Below are positions 10,723 through 23,475 of a stretch of 64,000 nucleotides of DNA, one piece after another. Each line of letters opens with the position of its first letter. Positions within the stretch are counted from its first letter, which is position 1. The stretch spans positions 14,296,922 to 14,360,921 of the forward strand of contig NC_092678.1 in NCBI RefSeq assembly GCF_964355755.1, given 5' to 3'. The translations under genes and the position numbers were made by a program. The DNA is from Antedon mediterranea (taxonomy: Eukaryota > Echinodermata > Crinoidea > Comatulida > Antedonidae). A model generated the notes under the pieces. It searched no databases. It was not told where the DNA came from and saw only the letters and a program-made list of their open reading frames with translations.

Positions 10723-11388
10723 TCACCCCGGAAATGTGTAGTCGTCCTCCTCATTTGCCATCTCCGCATTATCTTCAACCTCCTCATCTGTACTGTCATC
10801 CTCATCTGAAATGATGAATAAACCAAGGCCCTATTATTTAATAGACCTCTAAATAGTTGTATCATTTTTTTAGAAGCTCTGTGTAAACAAAATTTTAAAA
10901 TAGAGAATCTTGTTTTTTTTTAAATTTGTATTACTATATGTTTCAAATTGGGTCATAAATTGATTATTGGTATTTTGAATATTGATTAAAAATCAAATGC
11001 ATGGGCTGTGTTTATACAAGTTTACAATACAGATAGCATAGTATGCCGTCCAAGTTATGAGAATACAGCTTAATATGCCGTTTTAAAATTCCTGAACAAA
11101 AAGTAGCAGTATATTGCACTACAAACATCAAATCATCAGCATTGTATTGCGACTTGAATGTATACAATATCGCTTGTATATTGTTCTTCGTATTAGCATC
11201 CATGACAATAGATAAACAATAAAGTTAATTTAACTTAAACTTACCATCCGATTGGGCTCCATTTTCAAGCTGAATGCTGTTTTCAATTTCTTCTTTGAAA
11301 CGAACTAATCTGGATCTTAATTCAGATTCCCCATAATTCTCGAGCAAGGTTATACAATTGCGCCGTTGCAAAATTATTTCCTTGAAGA
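10723..11388 (-). CDS. Last two exons of an unidentified protein with a strongly acidic C-terminus
   Basis: Exon 11388-11245 (144 nt; acceptor ttacag, donor gtaagt) joins exon 10805-10723 (acceptor tttcag, stop TGA 10725-10723) in phase (D encoded as G|AT). Together they read FKEIILQRRNCITLLENYG, then ELRSRLVRFKEEIENSIQL, then an acidic tail DEDDSTDEEVEDNAEMANEE and YTFPG. The first part looks helical. Consensus splice sites, matched phase and high codon content make this a real gene end. I do not recognise the family and could not find the upstream exons with confidence (they would lie above 11400). Nuclear chaperone or regulatory proteins often have such tails, but that is only a hint. Confidence 0.6.
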
Positions 11389-11399
11389 CTGTAATTATA

Positions 11400-13400
11400 A
11401 TAACAATAAAATAGATTTCAATTGAATATTAAATTATTTTGTTAGTTCATTAATGTCGTTTGTACAAACGACAATAGTAATGACTCAAAGAACAAGAATT
11501 TTTCCCATTTGATTGGATTTTAGCGACATGCCCAATTGTCACGCGGTATGTTTTTGGTTAACATCAATGAAAAAAAAAAAAAACTATTTAAACAACGAAT
11601 ATTTTAAATGACTTGATTTCATTAACAACCTTGGTATCACATAATCATGTATGTTAAAAGAATGTCCAAAGAAAGTATAAAACAAAAATGATAGTATTTA
11701 TTTTGTATTTCCATTTGAGATCCAGACACTGATACCCATAGCATAAATAAAATAAGTATATGTACCTATTCAAGAATTTAAAGTGAAATCTGCACAAAAA
11801 ATTATTCAATAGCTTTAAATAATGTGTTTTTCCAAATAGATTGCATTCAATCAATTAAATCAAATCAAAATATTATACAACATTAGGCCTACATTTAACA
11901 CGAATTATTTCTTTTATCTACGAATTGCTAAACATGTACTTTCTACAGTAGTTATTGCCTCCAAAACTGATCACAATATGCAACGAAAATATATATAATC
12001 ACCTAATAAAGTAAGTAAACAATGTTAAAAACAGAAACAACGTTGAACAACACGTTGCTATAAAAATTCAATATAAAAAAGAATATATGAGGGTAAGTAG
12101 GAGAGGATGTAAACAAATTATAATTTCCTGAAAAAATTCACAGCAATAAAGTGGGGTCATCGGTGTCCATCTGTAATTCTGTATGTGATATCAAATGCAC
12201 ACTTTCTCATAATTTTTATTTAAAAACATTTAACAACAAGCAAGGATTGATTTTGTTTGCACACAATAATCTTAATATTGAGTTAAAGTTGCAACAGATA
12301 GCAGCAGCTAAGTTAGAAAAAAAGGATGCCAAACAGTATGTTTGTTTTATTGTACTTAATACGTATCAAAGTAAATATAAGTATTTATATAATATAAAAC
12401 ACTTGTTATTTATATAGTTTATATAGTTTTAATTACATTTTAATCTCGACATAATAATTAACACTAATTGAGTTAACGCTTCTGTTTGCAAAATTAAATA
12501 ATGTGCACTCTTTATTGTTATGTTTCCCGGCAAAGTACTGCTCTTACATTATTTCTAACAATGTAATTTACATATATTATTTACAATTTACACTGATTTC
12601 GTAAATGTTTATTTTTTTCGATGTATGTGAAATGTCAAATACTTCCATAATGTGCATTTTAGTAGTTAAGTACGTATGTTACTAATTTTTAATATTTTTT
12701 TTCATCAAAGACGTTTATTCACTTTCGAAGAGAAGATTTTTTTCTGTATAACATTTATCTTTTACACTTTTTGTTTTTGCGAATTGCGAAACACAAAATT
12801 AATTGTTAGTTATGTCACAATCAATTCCAATATGTATTTAAATCACCCAATGAAATGAGTATGACATATGTCATGACACTGTTATACCTTTTTTACAAGA
12901 GAAAATGTAATGTGTACTTGATGTTATGGTACGTATATTCAGAAATCGCCAACCTCGTCACTGAGTATTATTATCTGTAACATTATAAGTCTCAAATAGG
13001 ATTACACAATACACACCCTTGTGTAGAAAATATCGTCTTTGATACTGTTTTGTATACTTATATTTCCAACACTTCTTCAGAAAAGCCTTGTATAATATAC
13101 AAGTATTTATTCATAATTCCATAACACGTGTTCTCTATGTTCTATATAATAATAATATTGCCAACTTATCAACACGCCAAAAGGGCGTGCTATCCTAGTC
13201 ATAATTATGTAATTTATTTAAAAACTAGTTGAGTCTAGATGAGTCAACAAATATAAACCAATTAACATTAAAGATATTAAGTCGAACAAAATTTAATGTT
13301 TTGTAATTATTTATAAATTAATATATAGTCCAAATTTCATATAAACATTCCCAGTACAATGGCGCTCATTTTTATACCCATTTGATGGATGCGTGCAGGG
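11400..13400. other. Long AT-rich stretch, probably intron or intergenic
   Basis: No exon with supported splice sites or domain content was found. It could include introns of the acidic-tail gene to the left. A short hairpin (CACGCC-aaaa-GGGCGTG) lies near 13176. Confidence 0.4.
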
Positions 13401-13420
13401 AGAAAAATGTGTACAACGCC

Positions 13421-13421
<1 letters not shown>

Positions 13422-13453
<32 letters not shown>
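13422..13453. repeat. (TC)n microsatellite, 16 units
   Basis: Uninterrupted CT dinucleotides over 32 bases. Confidence 0.97.
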
Positions 13454-13456
<3 letters not shown>

Positions 13457-13512
13457 GACAACTGTAAGTGCTGTTACTACACTGGTCTTGCACTCACTAC
13501 AAAGCGATGTAC

Positions 13513-13605
13513 TGTAGCAGATCTTGGCGGTATCAGACAAATAATGTTGCAGTGATGTGTTGTACATAACAAACACGTTGTCTGATACCGCCACGATTTG
13601 CAACA
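13513..13605. repeat. Inverted repeat with 16-bp perfect core
   Basis: TGGCGGTATCAGACAA at 13525-13540 is the exact reverse complement of 13578-13593, with a 37-base loop. The pairing continues imperfectly outward for ~10 more bases (gtagcagatc against gatttgcaac). It could be a MITE end pair or a structured RNA; the sequence alone does not decide. Confidence 0.8.
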
Positions 13606-13944
13606 CACAATAAATCAATTGCAATTGCGGGACTAGTACCTGACATTACTTGTCTACAATTGTATCCTTAAAAATGTAACACTATCAATTTCGAGTTAGG
13701 CACTTCTCTATATCATGTTACTTTTAATGTTAAACCCTTTACAAAATAATCAGAATAGCCTTTTATAATACCATATATAATCTGTATTCATAATACATCC
13801 AATCGTGTTCACACGTCTAGAGGGCGTGATACCATTATCCATACATGTAACAGATACATACCTAATCTATCTAAAATGTAGCCTAAAATATTATTGCTCC
13901 ATTGTCACTTAGAAAGGGTTACTCTAAAGCATGTTTCCTAAAAA

Positions 13945-16290
13945 AATTCGCGAGAATCAAACATTTCTGAGTTCTCATTTGTTGCGCATTTTTTTACGTC
14001 ACAAAAAGTAGATGAAATTATAAATACGCATGCGCATTAGTAAACACTTTTCGATTTGAGTGACTACATTTCCATACTAAACACCAGCTTAACGCGATAT
14101 GACAATGTCGTCGTTAGATTTGCACCTATTAAAGGGCATTATCTAGTCAAATGAATATGCATGAGGCGATGACGTTATGCTTGTTACTTTTTGTTCTCAC
14201 GAATAGCGATGTTGTTGTGGTTACAGTGTATATCGGCCTCAACTCCGATCTTCTTTACGTTTATCTGTTAAAAAAAACATTTTTTTGTTAAATACACTTT
14301 TAAGAAGGTGCACAATCATATGAAGAACGTCTGCATACTTATCAACGCAATGTTCCTCAAAAACCATAATTATTTTCTTTGCAAATGTATTAAGGCAAAC
14401 TCAACACAGGTGTACCAATTATCATTTATATATACATTTTAATGTTTACATAAGCCTATATTGTTGACCATGGACAAACACAAAAAAGGTAAAAAACATC
14501 ATCGCGTTGTTAAAATTCAAGAATTGTCAGCACGTACCTATTTTTTCAACAACTGCAATGACGTAAGCCTACTTTGTGAACCATTTGATTGGTCAGTTTT
14601 GACGATGGTTGAAGTTAAACTCGGTTCAACTTCAATGATTGCAGATTTTTAACGTTTATTTTTACACGTTTTCCTGTAAAATCGTTTATTCTGATCAACT
14701 CAACCCAACTCACCGTAACGTTACGTTGACAGGAACACAAGATTACATAAGTTATAAAATTCCGAGAAAAGACGTTTCAAAAAATAAATTTGAGATAAAT
14801 GCAGATATTAAATATTTCTAATCTTATCTTTACTCTATTTATAAATAAACATTTTTTTTAACTTGCAAAAAAAAATCGTCAGAATAAGGACACACTGTAA
14901 AATACGTGGTTTTATTCTGATTAATCTTACCTAAAGAAGAGCATTATAATAAAAACACTGGCGGTGTGTTTCAACTTAAGTTATTTCCATAAAACAACTT
15001 ACTTTCAATACACATAATTAGGTTGCCACGTATGGCCATAACACGCCAGATATATTAATACGTCAGTGAGATAGTCAGTGATTTTTTTTGTGATTATTTA
15101 GACATACATAGAACTTCATGAATAAGAAATCATGGTGAGTGGCAAAGCTTGTGATATAATCATCATGTTGGTGATACTTATAATGATAGCATATCCTTTG
15201 TAAATGACATTCGTCGGTACGAAAAGATAAACATGGGTAGGCAACTATCGCACCAAATAATGTTCTTTATAGCTGATGTAATGTGTTCTTATTTCATTAG
15301 GTTTCTCTCTAAAAGATGAGATGACACAATCAAACAGTAAAATCCATACAAGTCATTGTGTGCACCGCCAGCTGATTCTTCCAACATAGACATATATTGT
15401 CACTCAAAAACATGAAAAATGAGGGTTCATAAAATCACATTTTGAATTCAAATAGATTATTCATAAATAGTCTATTTTGGAAAGTTAATTACGTTTGTTG
15501 TAAAAAATATTGTGTGGTATATTCAATAACAACACAATTTTTCAGGAGACAATATCCTTAATTGTAAAATTAATCAACGGTGTCATTTTTTATATGATCA
15601 TGGAAAATTTTGAATTACTGTTTTTTTTCTTAAATAATGCCAAGATAAATTGCATTTGTTAATATAATATCTGTATTGATGAGTGAATCATTATTATGTT
15701 GTTATCAATAAAGACTACGTGACTAAAACATTACTTGAAAAAACAATCTATAGGTGTAAATACAATAAAATAAAAGACCTAATCTATGGTGACTTAATGT
15801 TTGTTTATTACTTACATGTCGCAACAACACCAAACAGTTGTGAATATTTTGTTTAACTTAGCTACAGTTAGATAACAAAGTATAAAGTCTAGTTTGTGTA
15901 TGTTAGGGACAATCCTCATAAAACATTGTCAGCGTACAGGTACTGTTGAAATTACGTCTAATTTTGGATAAGTTTTTCTTTTCAAACTGCTTATTTTGAC
16001 ATCATCATTAGGCAAGATATCAATTTACATTGATTGAAATCAAGGTAATAAAGTTGTGTTGCAGCGGAATAGCTATACGTTTTTAAAGTAAGTATTTAAA
16101 ATAAATAATGCTAAGAGTCCTCAATAGTTTTTTTAATAGACCCATACCTTTTAAAATAAACAATTATAGTCCTATGTTCAAAAGGACTGTTTATTTGATA
16201 CAACTAACTAACAGTTAAACGAGTAATATAGGAGAAACAACATTTTAAGTAAAATTCACAAAAGTGACTACTGTATTAGAATAAAGTAGT
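13945..16290. repeat. Unit A of an old tandem array (5'-truncated)
   Basis: Colinear similarity with 18283-19650 and 26268-31003: shared landmarks include cgagaatcaaacatt, gcattatctagtcaaatgaa, ggtgcacaatcatat, atgatagcatatc, and the closing stretch agtaatataggagaaacaa near 16212. Divergence and indels are substantial, so the duplication is old. I see no conserved reading frame among copies; the short ORFs at 14461-14821 are not shared intact. Confidence 0.75.
13996..14026 (+). promoter_or_regulatory. Promoter-like CRE + TATA pair conserved among the tandem units
   Basis: ACGTCA at 13996-14001 is followed by TATAAATA at 14019-14026 and then GCATGCGCAT. The same order occurs in the other units (ACGTCA 18335-18340 with TATAAAT ~18358; ACGTCA 26315-26320 with TATATATA ~26338). 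The spacing of about 20 bases is kept although flanks have diverged. No transcript is known. Confidence 0.35.
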
Positions 16291-16364
16291 CACATGTACA
16301 TGTTTTTTTTAGTTTACGAACTTAAGTAGTATACATATGAAACGACGTATGTGCCAAAATGTTA

Positions 16365-17707
16365 TCTTCTATATATAAATTTACGTAAGTGCCAAATTCT
16401 GTAAATCGCGCCTTACTTCTATAATTTTTACTCGATAGTATATAAAGTTGGTTCGTACTTTCGGTACTGATTTTAACCGCCTGATGTAACCCTGTTTACT
16501 AATTAAATTAAGTTAGATAATTAATTATTGATGATTAAAACGAATTTAGGTTCAACGATTTGCCCCAAATAGGGGTGTTTTCCGATCGTGGTATACACTG
16601 TATAATGGATGTCCATCTTGAAAAATATCCGCCACAAAATGCGAGGAGGCTTCACATTTTCCTATCTCCTCCTACGGTAATAGTTTTTAATAGCTGAAAA
16701 CTGGTTGAACAGCTAGAGTACAGCATCATATTGTTGAAGAGAGGCCGATTTTCTTAAAAAAATAATATTTTGATAGATTTAATATACGATTATACAAATG
16801 TATTGATTTGCGATGAATGGAACATCTCAATCTCTCAGTCTGCCACAGTTTGGTTTAGCACAAGTAGGTAGATTTATGAGCCCTTGGTTTAACACATACG
16901 GTAGGTAAATATATGGTGGACCCTTTGAGAATAAACTTGCAATATTTTGACAATACTGTAATACCTATTAACTATTTTTGGTCCTCATTTGAATCGAACA
17001 TTTCTTACTGTAAATGTTCGTACATAAACGTATATATACAAATAAACTTTATTACTGAGATTGTGGTTAGGCTCTACTGTTAGATATATAATCACATTAT
17101 TATATACAAATAAACTTTATACTGACAGTTCCTTCTCAACGTTTGTATTAATTAATAATTACTAATAATATAAACGCCGTAGTGGTGTATCGTGACATGT
17201 ACTTTAATATTTCAATCGATTATGACAGTGACAGTTTTAACAAAGATTAAATCGCAAATGTTTTACTGTATTTAGAGGTATATTATTAATAAGCCATAGG
17301 CCTATAAAACATGAAAAAAATATTTCGTTAATGAGTGGATAAAGAATATATTTAAAAATTGTTCCTCTTTGCACCTATCCGCTTTCCCATCCCTCAACCC
17401 TAATGTTACATCTCCCTGGTTACATACAAAACACAAATTGGGTTTCTTTAAATGAGTCGAAATCAAAAATTTTGACTCATTTTGTGATAAATTTTTCCTT
17501 CGGAAGTAATTCCCTGGGTGCTAATTTTAGTTGACTACATAAATCATCGTGTCTATTTATTTGTTTCTGTAAACGACAATGTATTATAGTCCTGCGGTAC
17601 GTACATTTGAAATCGCCAGTTTTGCTATTCTGAAATTACTGTGTATTCGAGAACCATCTATGGGTACGACCTAGATGGTACGCGAGCGAAGCGAGCGTAC
17701 CATCTAG
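16365..17707 (+). mobile_element. Helitron-like non-autonomous element (1.34 kb)
   Basis: The 5' end starts TC within tcTTCTATATATAAATT after an A (16364). The 3' end is a hairpin (CTAGATGGTACGC ... GCGTACCATCTAG, loop gagcgaagcga) finishing in CTAG at 17704-17707 and followed by T. Start TC, end CTRR, a 3' hairpin and insertion between A and T are Helitron hallmarks. It shares both termini, but not its interior, with the element at 44428-45759, which has almost the same length. No Rep/helicase is encoded. It lies between tandem units A and B. Confidence 0.65.
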
Positions 17708-18674
17708 TTTTATTAATTAAGTCAAAACACAGTCTAGAATCTACACTAGCCGCCCTCTAAAAAGACAAGTAGAACAACTTCTCTAATGATATTTCTGTTT
17801 TATACCACTACTTATTTCATAACATCAAAGTGTGTCATACAATTAACGCTTTACTACCAAACCAAATGTAGAACCCTGGCTAGATCAACAAGAACATCTA
17901 TGTTATGTAACATATATTGGCATTTTTCTGAATTATACATGAATTATTCCTACTATACTTCAAATGAAATACATGGTCCTCCTCTAATGCATATCATCTG
18001 TTTTCTGGTTTTTTTAAATGAATATCTAGTTATTCGTTTTCTAATAATAATATAATAATATATTTATTTCCCCCAACGTTCACAAAATGACAACAAAATA
18101 AATATACGAAAAACGACATACAGGAGGAGGGCAGACAACTGCACACAATAACAGACACATTTCGTTTTACAATCCCAACTTATCATAGGCAACATTAAGT
18201 TGGTTTCCATTTGTGAGATATCTGAAGAAGCATTCCGAAATACTTAACTTTACATAAATCGTCTCAACATCGAATCGCGAATATATTCTCGAGAATCAAA
18301 CATTCATGGGTTCTGATTTGTTGCTCCTTTTTTCACGTCATCAAATGTAGATACAAATATAAATGCGCATTAGTCAACACTTTTGCATACTGAAAACCAG
18401 CTTAACGCAATAGGACAATGTCGTTCACTTTTCAAATTCAGGATTGGTTTACTTATTCCCTATTACTTATATTGATAGCATATCTTTTGTCGTCGGTACG
18501 AAAAGTTAAACCTGGCCTATCGCACCAAGTGATGTTCTTTAGAGCTGCCGTAAAGTGTTATTTTATTAGGTTTCTCTCTAAAAGATAAAATGACACAATC
18601 AAACAGTAAAATCCATATAGGCAACAAGTCTTCGTGTGTCAACTTAAACATTGTACACCAAAACATGAGAAATT

Positions 18675-19027
18675 AATCTGTTGTCAATTAATGTTGCTGA
18701 CGTTCGGGTAATACGAGTTGGTCTATTGATTAAGGGTAAAAGGAAATTACTAAAAACAGAGTTAACAAAATTGTTGGATTGATTATCGGACTGATGTTTA
18801 AGTAGGTCAATGTTAAAATCACCTAATAAGTAAATTTTTTTGTTAGTTTTTGCTAGATTATTTAACAGGAGATCAAAAGCGTCAATAAAAGCATTCGTAT
18901 CAAGAGATGGTGCCCTATAGATTACACCAACAATAATGTTTTGATTGGATTCAATCTTCTTCTGTTAATTTTTATTTTCTATGAAAGACAAGAGAAATAA
19001 ATGTTACTTTGATTGATTGATTGATTG
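18675..19027 (+). mobile_element. Second 5'-inverted LINE fragment, inserted in tandem unit B
   Basis: The left part (about 18695-18960) reads on the - strand as an AP endonuclease segment: VGVIYRAPS, then KIYLLGDFNIDLLK, then PLINRPTRITRTSAT, the characteristic YRpPs, GDFNiD and PTRIT..SaT motifs of CR1/L2-like LINEs. The right part runs on the + strand into a (TTGA)n tail at 19011-19027. Opposite orientations joined head to head indicate a 5' inversion (twin priming). The alignment with unit A gives the boundaries. Confidence 0.7.
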
Positions 19028-19099
19028 ATGATAAAATCAGACTTTGAATAATCTATTTTGAAAGTTAATTAATGCCAAAAAAGCCTAAAATCTTTGTTA

Positions 19100-19104
<5 letters not shown>

Positions 19105-19139
<35 letters not shown>
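19105..19139. repeat. (AT)n microsatellite
   Basis: Uninterrupted AT dinucleotides over 35 bases inside tandem unit B. Confidence 0.97.
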
Positions 19140-19142
<3 letters not shown>

Positions 19143-19973
19143 GTATTGATGAGCAAAACGTCATTCTGATGTTATCATTAAATACTACAAGACTAAACAA
19201 TAGTTGAAAAACAATTTAAATGTTTATTTAAAATAAAATAAAAGAACTAGATCTATGGTGACTTATTATTTGTTTTACTTGACTGCAGTAGGATAAAAGA
19301 GTCTAATCTGTATAAGTTAGACAATCATCATATAACATCGTCAGCATACATGTACTATTGACAATGGCAGGCATATACGTTTAAATAAATTAACAGGGTA
19401 ATACTGGTGATTTATGGTCTGTATACATACACTATGACAATGATTTTTTGTTTGTTTTAACGAAGCTAAGCAGAGAGTTACTATAAAAGAGTACAATGTC
19501 TAAATTAGTTACAAAATCTTCATACAGTATTGTCAGTGTACATAACTGTTGAAAAGTTGAAGAATTATGTGTAGGTTGTTCTGTTCAAACTGTTTATTTT
19601 GACATTATCAGTAGGCAAGTATAGAAATTTACATTTATAGATAGCAAGGTATTAAAGTATTTATGTTGAAACAGATTATCTAGTTTCTATATGAATGTAG
19701 GTGTACAACGTATAAGCCTACGCTGAGTTAAGTATAACATGTTGTTCAGGACTATATGCCTTCGTTGCAGTGGACTAGCTTGTTTCCAAGAATGACGTTT
19801 ACACCTTAAGGGCATAATGTAGGCTTAAGTTTACGAGGTCTACATGGCGTTTGTTGCAGTGAAATATCTTGATTCTAATAGATTCTAGGCCGTTCAGGAC
19901 TAGATTGCTTCCTAATCATTGTCATATATTTCGTAGTATTTCTGTTTGAAAGAAAGGAATTAAATTAATTTTT

Positions 19974-21150
19974 GGTTATCCGCACTTGGCGGATAACCCC
20001 TTGTTATTGTCAGGATCTTTTTTTTTTTTATCTTATTCTTATTTCTTTCCTGGAATTTTGGTGCACGTGTATCTCTAATTCTGGTCAACATAAGTTTGTA
20101 TAACTTTGTTATAAGGTTGACCTGTAACTGTAGATGTGCAAGACACTTTGTTATATGACGTCAGAGTCGCGCTGCGCAAGTTACGCTCGATTTTATGACA
20201 GTTTATGGTTACTCATACATTCTGAAAAAAAAAGTTATTTTTCAATGAAACTTAAAGATGTATTGTCCCTTGAAACACAAAAAAATGAAGGTCAAAATAT
20301 TCTAAATTTAAATTGGCCATATCAAAGTAATATTAAAGTTATTCACTTTAAGTTGAAAATTCGAGCCAAAAGCAACAAGTTTACGTAATTAACAGGTAAA
20401 TTAGTTTGATTACATTTCGTCTGGAAAATCGTCGCGAGCGAAAGTAAACAAAGATTTTAAACCACGAGTACGCATTATGCATATGCTAATTAGGATTGTT
20501 TACAACTCGTCACGGTAGAGAAGGTATTTTCACACAGATCATGAGGAAGTTTTATGATTATGCATACAGAGTAGCCAAACAAGCGCGTTTCATTATGGGG
20601 TATGTTTTGATCGAAAACTTTGACTGGAAGTCAGAGTTATTTTTTAAACAACAAAAAACGTCTTTATTTCAGTTAAATGATTTTTTTTTCGACAAATTTT
20701 TGGTGATAGTTAATAACTATTATGATACTTCAAAATGACCCACCTTTTTTCGAAATCTGTTATTTTTTATTTTTTTGGAATTAGTCAAAGGGACAATACA
20801 GCTTTAACGAAAGTGTATTTCATAATATGGAGCAACTTTTGACATGATAAAAATGGCGTGCTACGCAAAAAATTACGCAAGTACGAGTATTTGAAATTTC
20901 AAAATGCGCAAAATTAATTTCTAATCAATTTCGTGTACATTTTTCAGGCCATTTTCAGCATTTCAAAATTTTCTAAATTGTTTGCGTTTTGCGCACGCAC
21001 TTACGCGCAGCTCGTAAAAAGCGTAGAAAAATGTTTTTTGAAATTTATTTTTGTTTTTCATATCTTAATATGTAGAAGATCAAATTCATTTTGATGAACT
21101 TGAATTGCAAAATAACAACGCCCATGCCCGTTACTTCAAGAATCGTGTGC
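19974..21150. repeat. Dispersed repeat starting at a hairpin
   Basis: It opens with a perfect 10-bp stem GGTTATCCGC/GCGGATAACC and loop acttg (19974-20000). The body holds 'aagatgtattgtccc' at 20253 and a block rich in acgcac/acgcgc near 20985; related stretches occur at 29415 and 30064, and a 'caatacatcttta' remnant at 53523. The ORFs at 20134-20388 and 20496-20738 are not supported as genes. Boundaries are approximate. Confidence 0.45.
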
Positions 21151-22560
21151 TAAAAAATGGGTAATTTAATGCAAATTTGTGCAAAAATATACCTAATTTT
21201 AATCAGTTATAGCTCCTCGGGATGGCTAGTGACCCACATATTTTAAATGTTATTATGGAAGCTGATGAGTTGTAGTTATCAATTAATTTACAATTTATAT
21301 CTATCGGATCTTTTGACGTCACCATATGGCCACTCGAATTAAAAAAATGTTTCGCTTTAGTACTAATTAATCCCATTTCATAGAGGGCTTTGCGCTTATG
21401 CTTACCCCATATCGCACTATATTTGAATATGTTTTTTCTCAATGAATTTTCTTTCCCATGAGTTAAAACAATTTTAATTTTTATTACGTGATCAAATAAA
21501 AAAAGGTAGAATAACGTGACTTGCTTAATTTTATCTATACAGTACATTTCAATCTGTCATAGCTCCTATGAATGAAAAGTGACTTGCATGATTATAACTT
21601 ATTTTGGAAGCTGTTGAATTGTAGATATGAATTCATATACACATTTTGTCTATTTGATGTCATGACGTCATCGTATGGCCAGTTAAATTCAACAAGTCAG
21701 ATTTTCATCTCTTTCGTAAATGTTTGTCGTGTCGTGTTAAAATTGGATTAAATGACGGGTCTCTTAATTCGTCTATACTACAATATATATAACATATACA
21801 GAGTATTCCGTAAATACTGTAATATGCTGTATGCTACAAAACAGGTACAATTCAGCACTGTAACATATTTAATATATAATGTTAACAGTCCACAATGGTT
21901 TTTGTTTTTGTAATACACCTTTATACATATACAATTTATCTCGAGCGAAACCACGCCTATTAAAACAAATTTCGAAGAACGTATAATGTTCAAAATGACT
22001 TTATTTGATACTACTAGCTTATCAAGTAATATAGGCACAGCTGTTCCAGAAATATGAATTAAGTGCAGCGCCCCCAACGTTTCATAGCGTTTCATGGAGT
22101 AGCGATTCCGAAAACATATTGTATACAAACCACACGAGGAACCCGGAAGCAATCAAGCATAAAACGACTGTTTTTTAATAGCCAATAAAAACAAATAAAA
22201 ACCGCGAAAGTCAGAAAAATAATGAATATTCATTAGAACAACCCTGGATGAAGGTGAAAACATGTTGTCGTCGTTTAATCACGTGGATTTTAAGAGGTAA
22301 TGCAATTGAAAATTGTACACCCAACGCCAGTTTTTTTCTCAAGTGATACATTTAAAAAGTAGGTATAAATGTTGTTTTCCATATCAGTTTAAAAATAATT
22401 TTTTCTGTTGAATTCTTTGATTTAGTTGGATAGTTTAGTTATCCTTGAATGTTTTAACAAGGATCGTATTCATATTGCCTGGCTGGATTTTTTCCTATGC
22501 TAGCTTATAATAGGCTATGCCCAGGCCCCTTTGCGTGGTTAAAACCAGCAGTGTAAGACT
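21150..22560. other. No supported gene
   Basis: Open frames at 21203-21547 and 21778-22152 on the - strand have no splice context, domain or compositional support. Two related blocks (tagctcctcgggatggctagtgac near 21210 and tagctcctatgaatgaaaag near 21559, each followed by similar text) suggest a small local duplication of ~340 bp. Confidence 0.4.
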
Positions 22561-22565
22561 AATGG

Positions 22566-23475
22566 CTGTTTATTATTAACACGTAAACATGTATATTCGG
22601 TGGGCCTGAGTGACAGTTGACCCTAAAGCTGATTAATTACTTGTTCCTGGTCCTAATTATAAATTATGCCTAGGCCTAGGCCTAAGCTTTTTTAATAATC
22701 ATTCATAATGGGAGAGGAGTACAGAGTAGGCCAAGCTACAGGCCTAGCTAGGCCTATATTATATATAGGCTAGGCTACATCATCAGCAGGTTAAAGGCTA
22801 GCAGCCTACCTAGCATGTCTTAGTCAAAGATCTGTAATATATTAATAGAAAGAAGCTATAGAGTACTGTGACATTAGATATTTAATCATAAATGCATATT
22901 TCTTTCATATTTGTATTGTATATTTATTATTTTGATATGCAATCACAATCTAAATCAGTAAATAACATCAATTTCCGTTATCAATAAATAATTATTAATA
23001 TATAAACCAAATTAAAATAAAATAACTGTTTATTTTTAACACGTAAACATGTCTATTCGGGGACCTGAGTGACATTTGACCTGTTATAAAACTGATTAAT
23101 TACTTGTTCCTGGTCCTAATTAAAAATTAGGCCTAGCCTAGGCCTAAGCTTTTTTAATAATCATTCATATTGGGAGAGAGGAGTACAGAGTAGGCCAGGT
23201 TACAGGCCTAGCTAGGCCTATACTATATATAGGCTAGGCTACATCATCAGCAGGTTAAAGGCTAGCAGCCTACCTAGCATGTCTTAGTCAAAGATCTGTA
23301 ATATATTAATAGAAATAAGCTATAGAGTACTGTGACATTAGATATTTAATTATAAATGCATATTTCTTTCATATTTGTATTGTATTATATATGCAATCAC
23401 AATCTAAATCAGTAAATAACATCAATTTCCGTTATCAATCAATAATATATATAAACCAAATTAAAATAAAATAAC
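22566..23475. repeat. Tandem duplication, 460-bp unit, two copies
   Basis: Copy 1 is 22566-23025 and copy 2 is 23026-23475, nearly identical, with small indels. Both carry the AGGCCTA-rich segment (taggcctatattatatatagg) and 'catcatcagcaggttaaagg'. It lies just downstream of the - strand coiled-coil gene. Confidence 0.9.

Larger units (their letters stand above)
17786..19650. repeat. Unit B of the old tandem array
   Basis: Matches unit C from 25856 (ctggctagatca) through atcccaacttatcataggcaac and the CRE/TATA segment, then unit A to about 19650. Unit A lacks the first ~500 bases. It is interrupted by a LINE fragment (18675-19027) absent from the equivalent place in unit A near 15415. Confidence 0.75.

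Noticed and set aside
11012-11203. 63-codon minus-strand ORF
   Set aside because: It lies in the intron between two phase-matched exons of the acidic-tail gene and has no start or splice support.
12151-12417. 88-codon ORF
   Set aside because: No splice-site, domain or start context; AT-rich chance frame.
14461-14821. Two short ORFs as small genes
   Set aside because: The homologous stretch in the tandem unit at ~28307-28460 does not keep the frames.
20134-20738. Two plus-strand ORFs as genes
   Set aside because: They lie in a dispersed repeat, with no domain or splice support.
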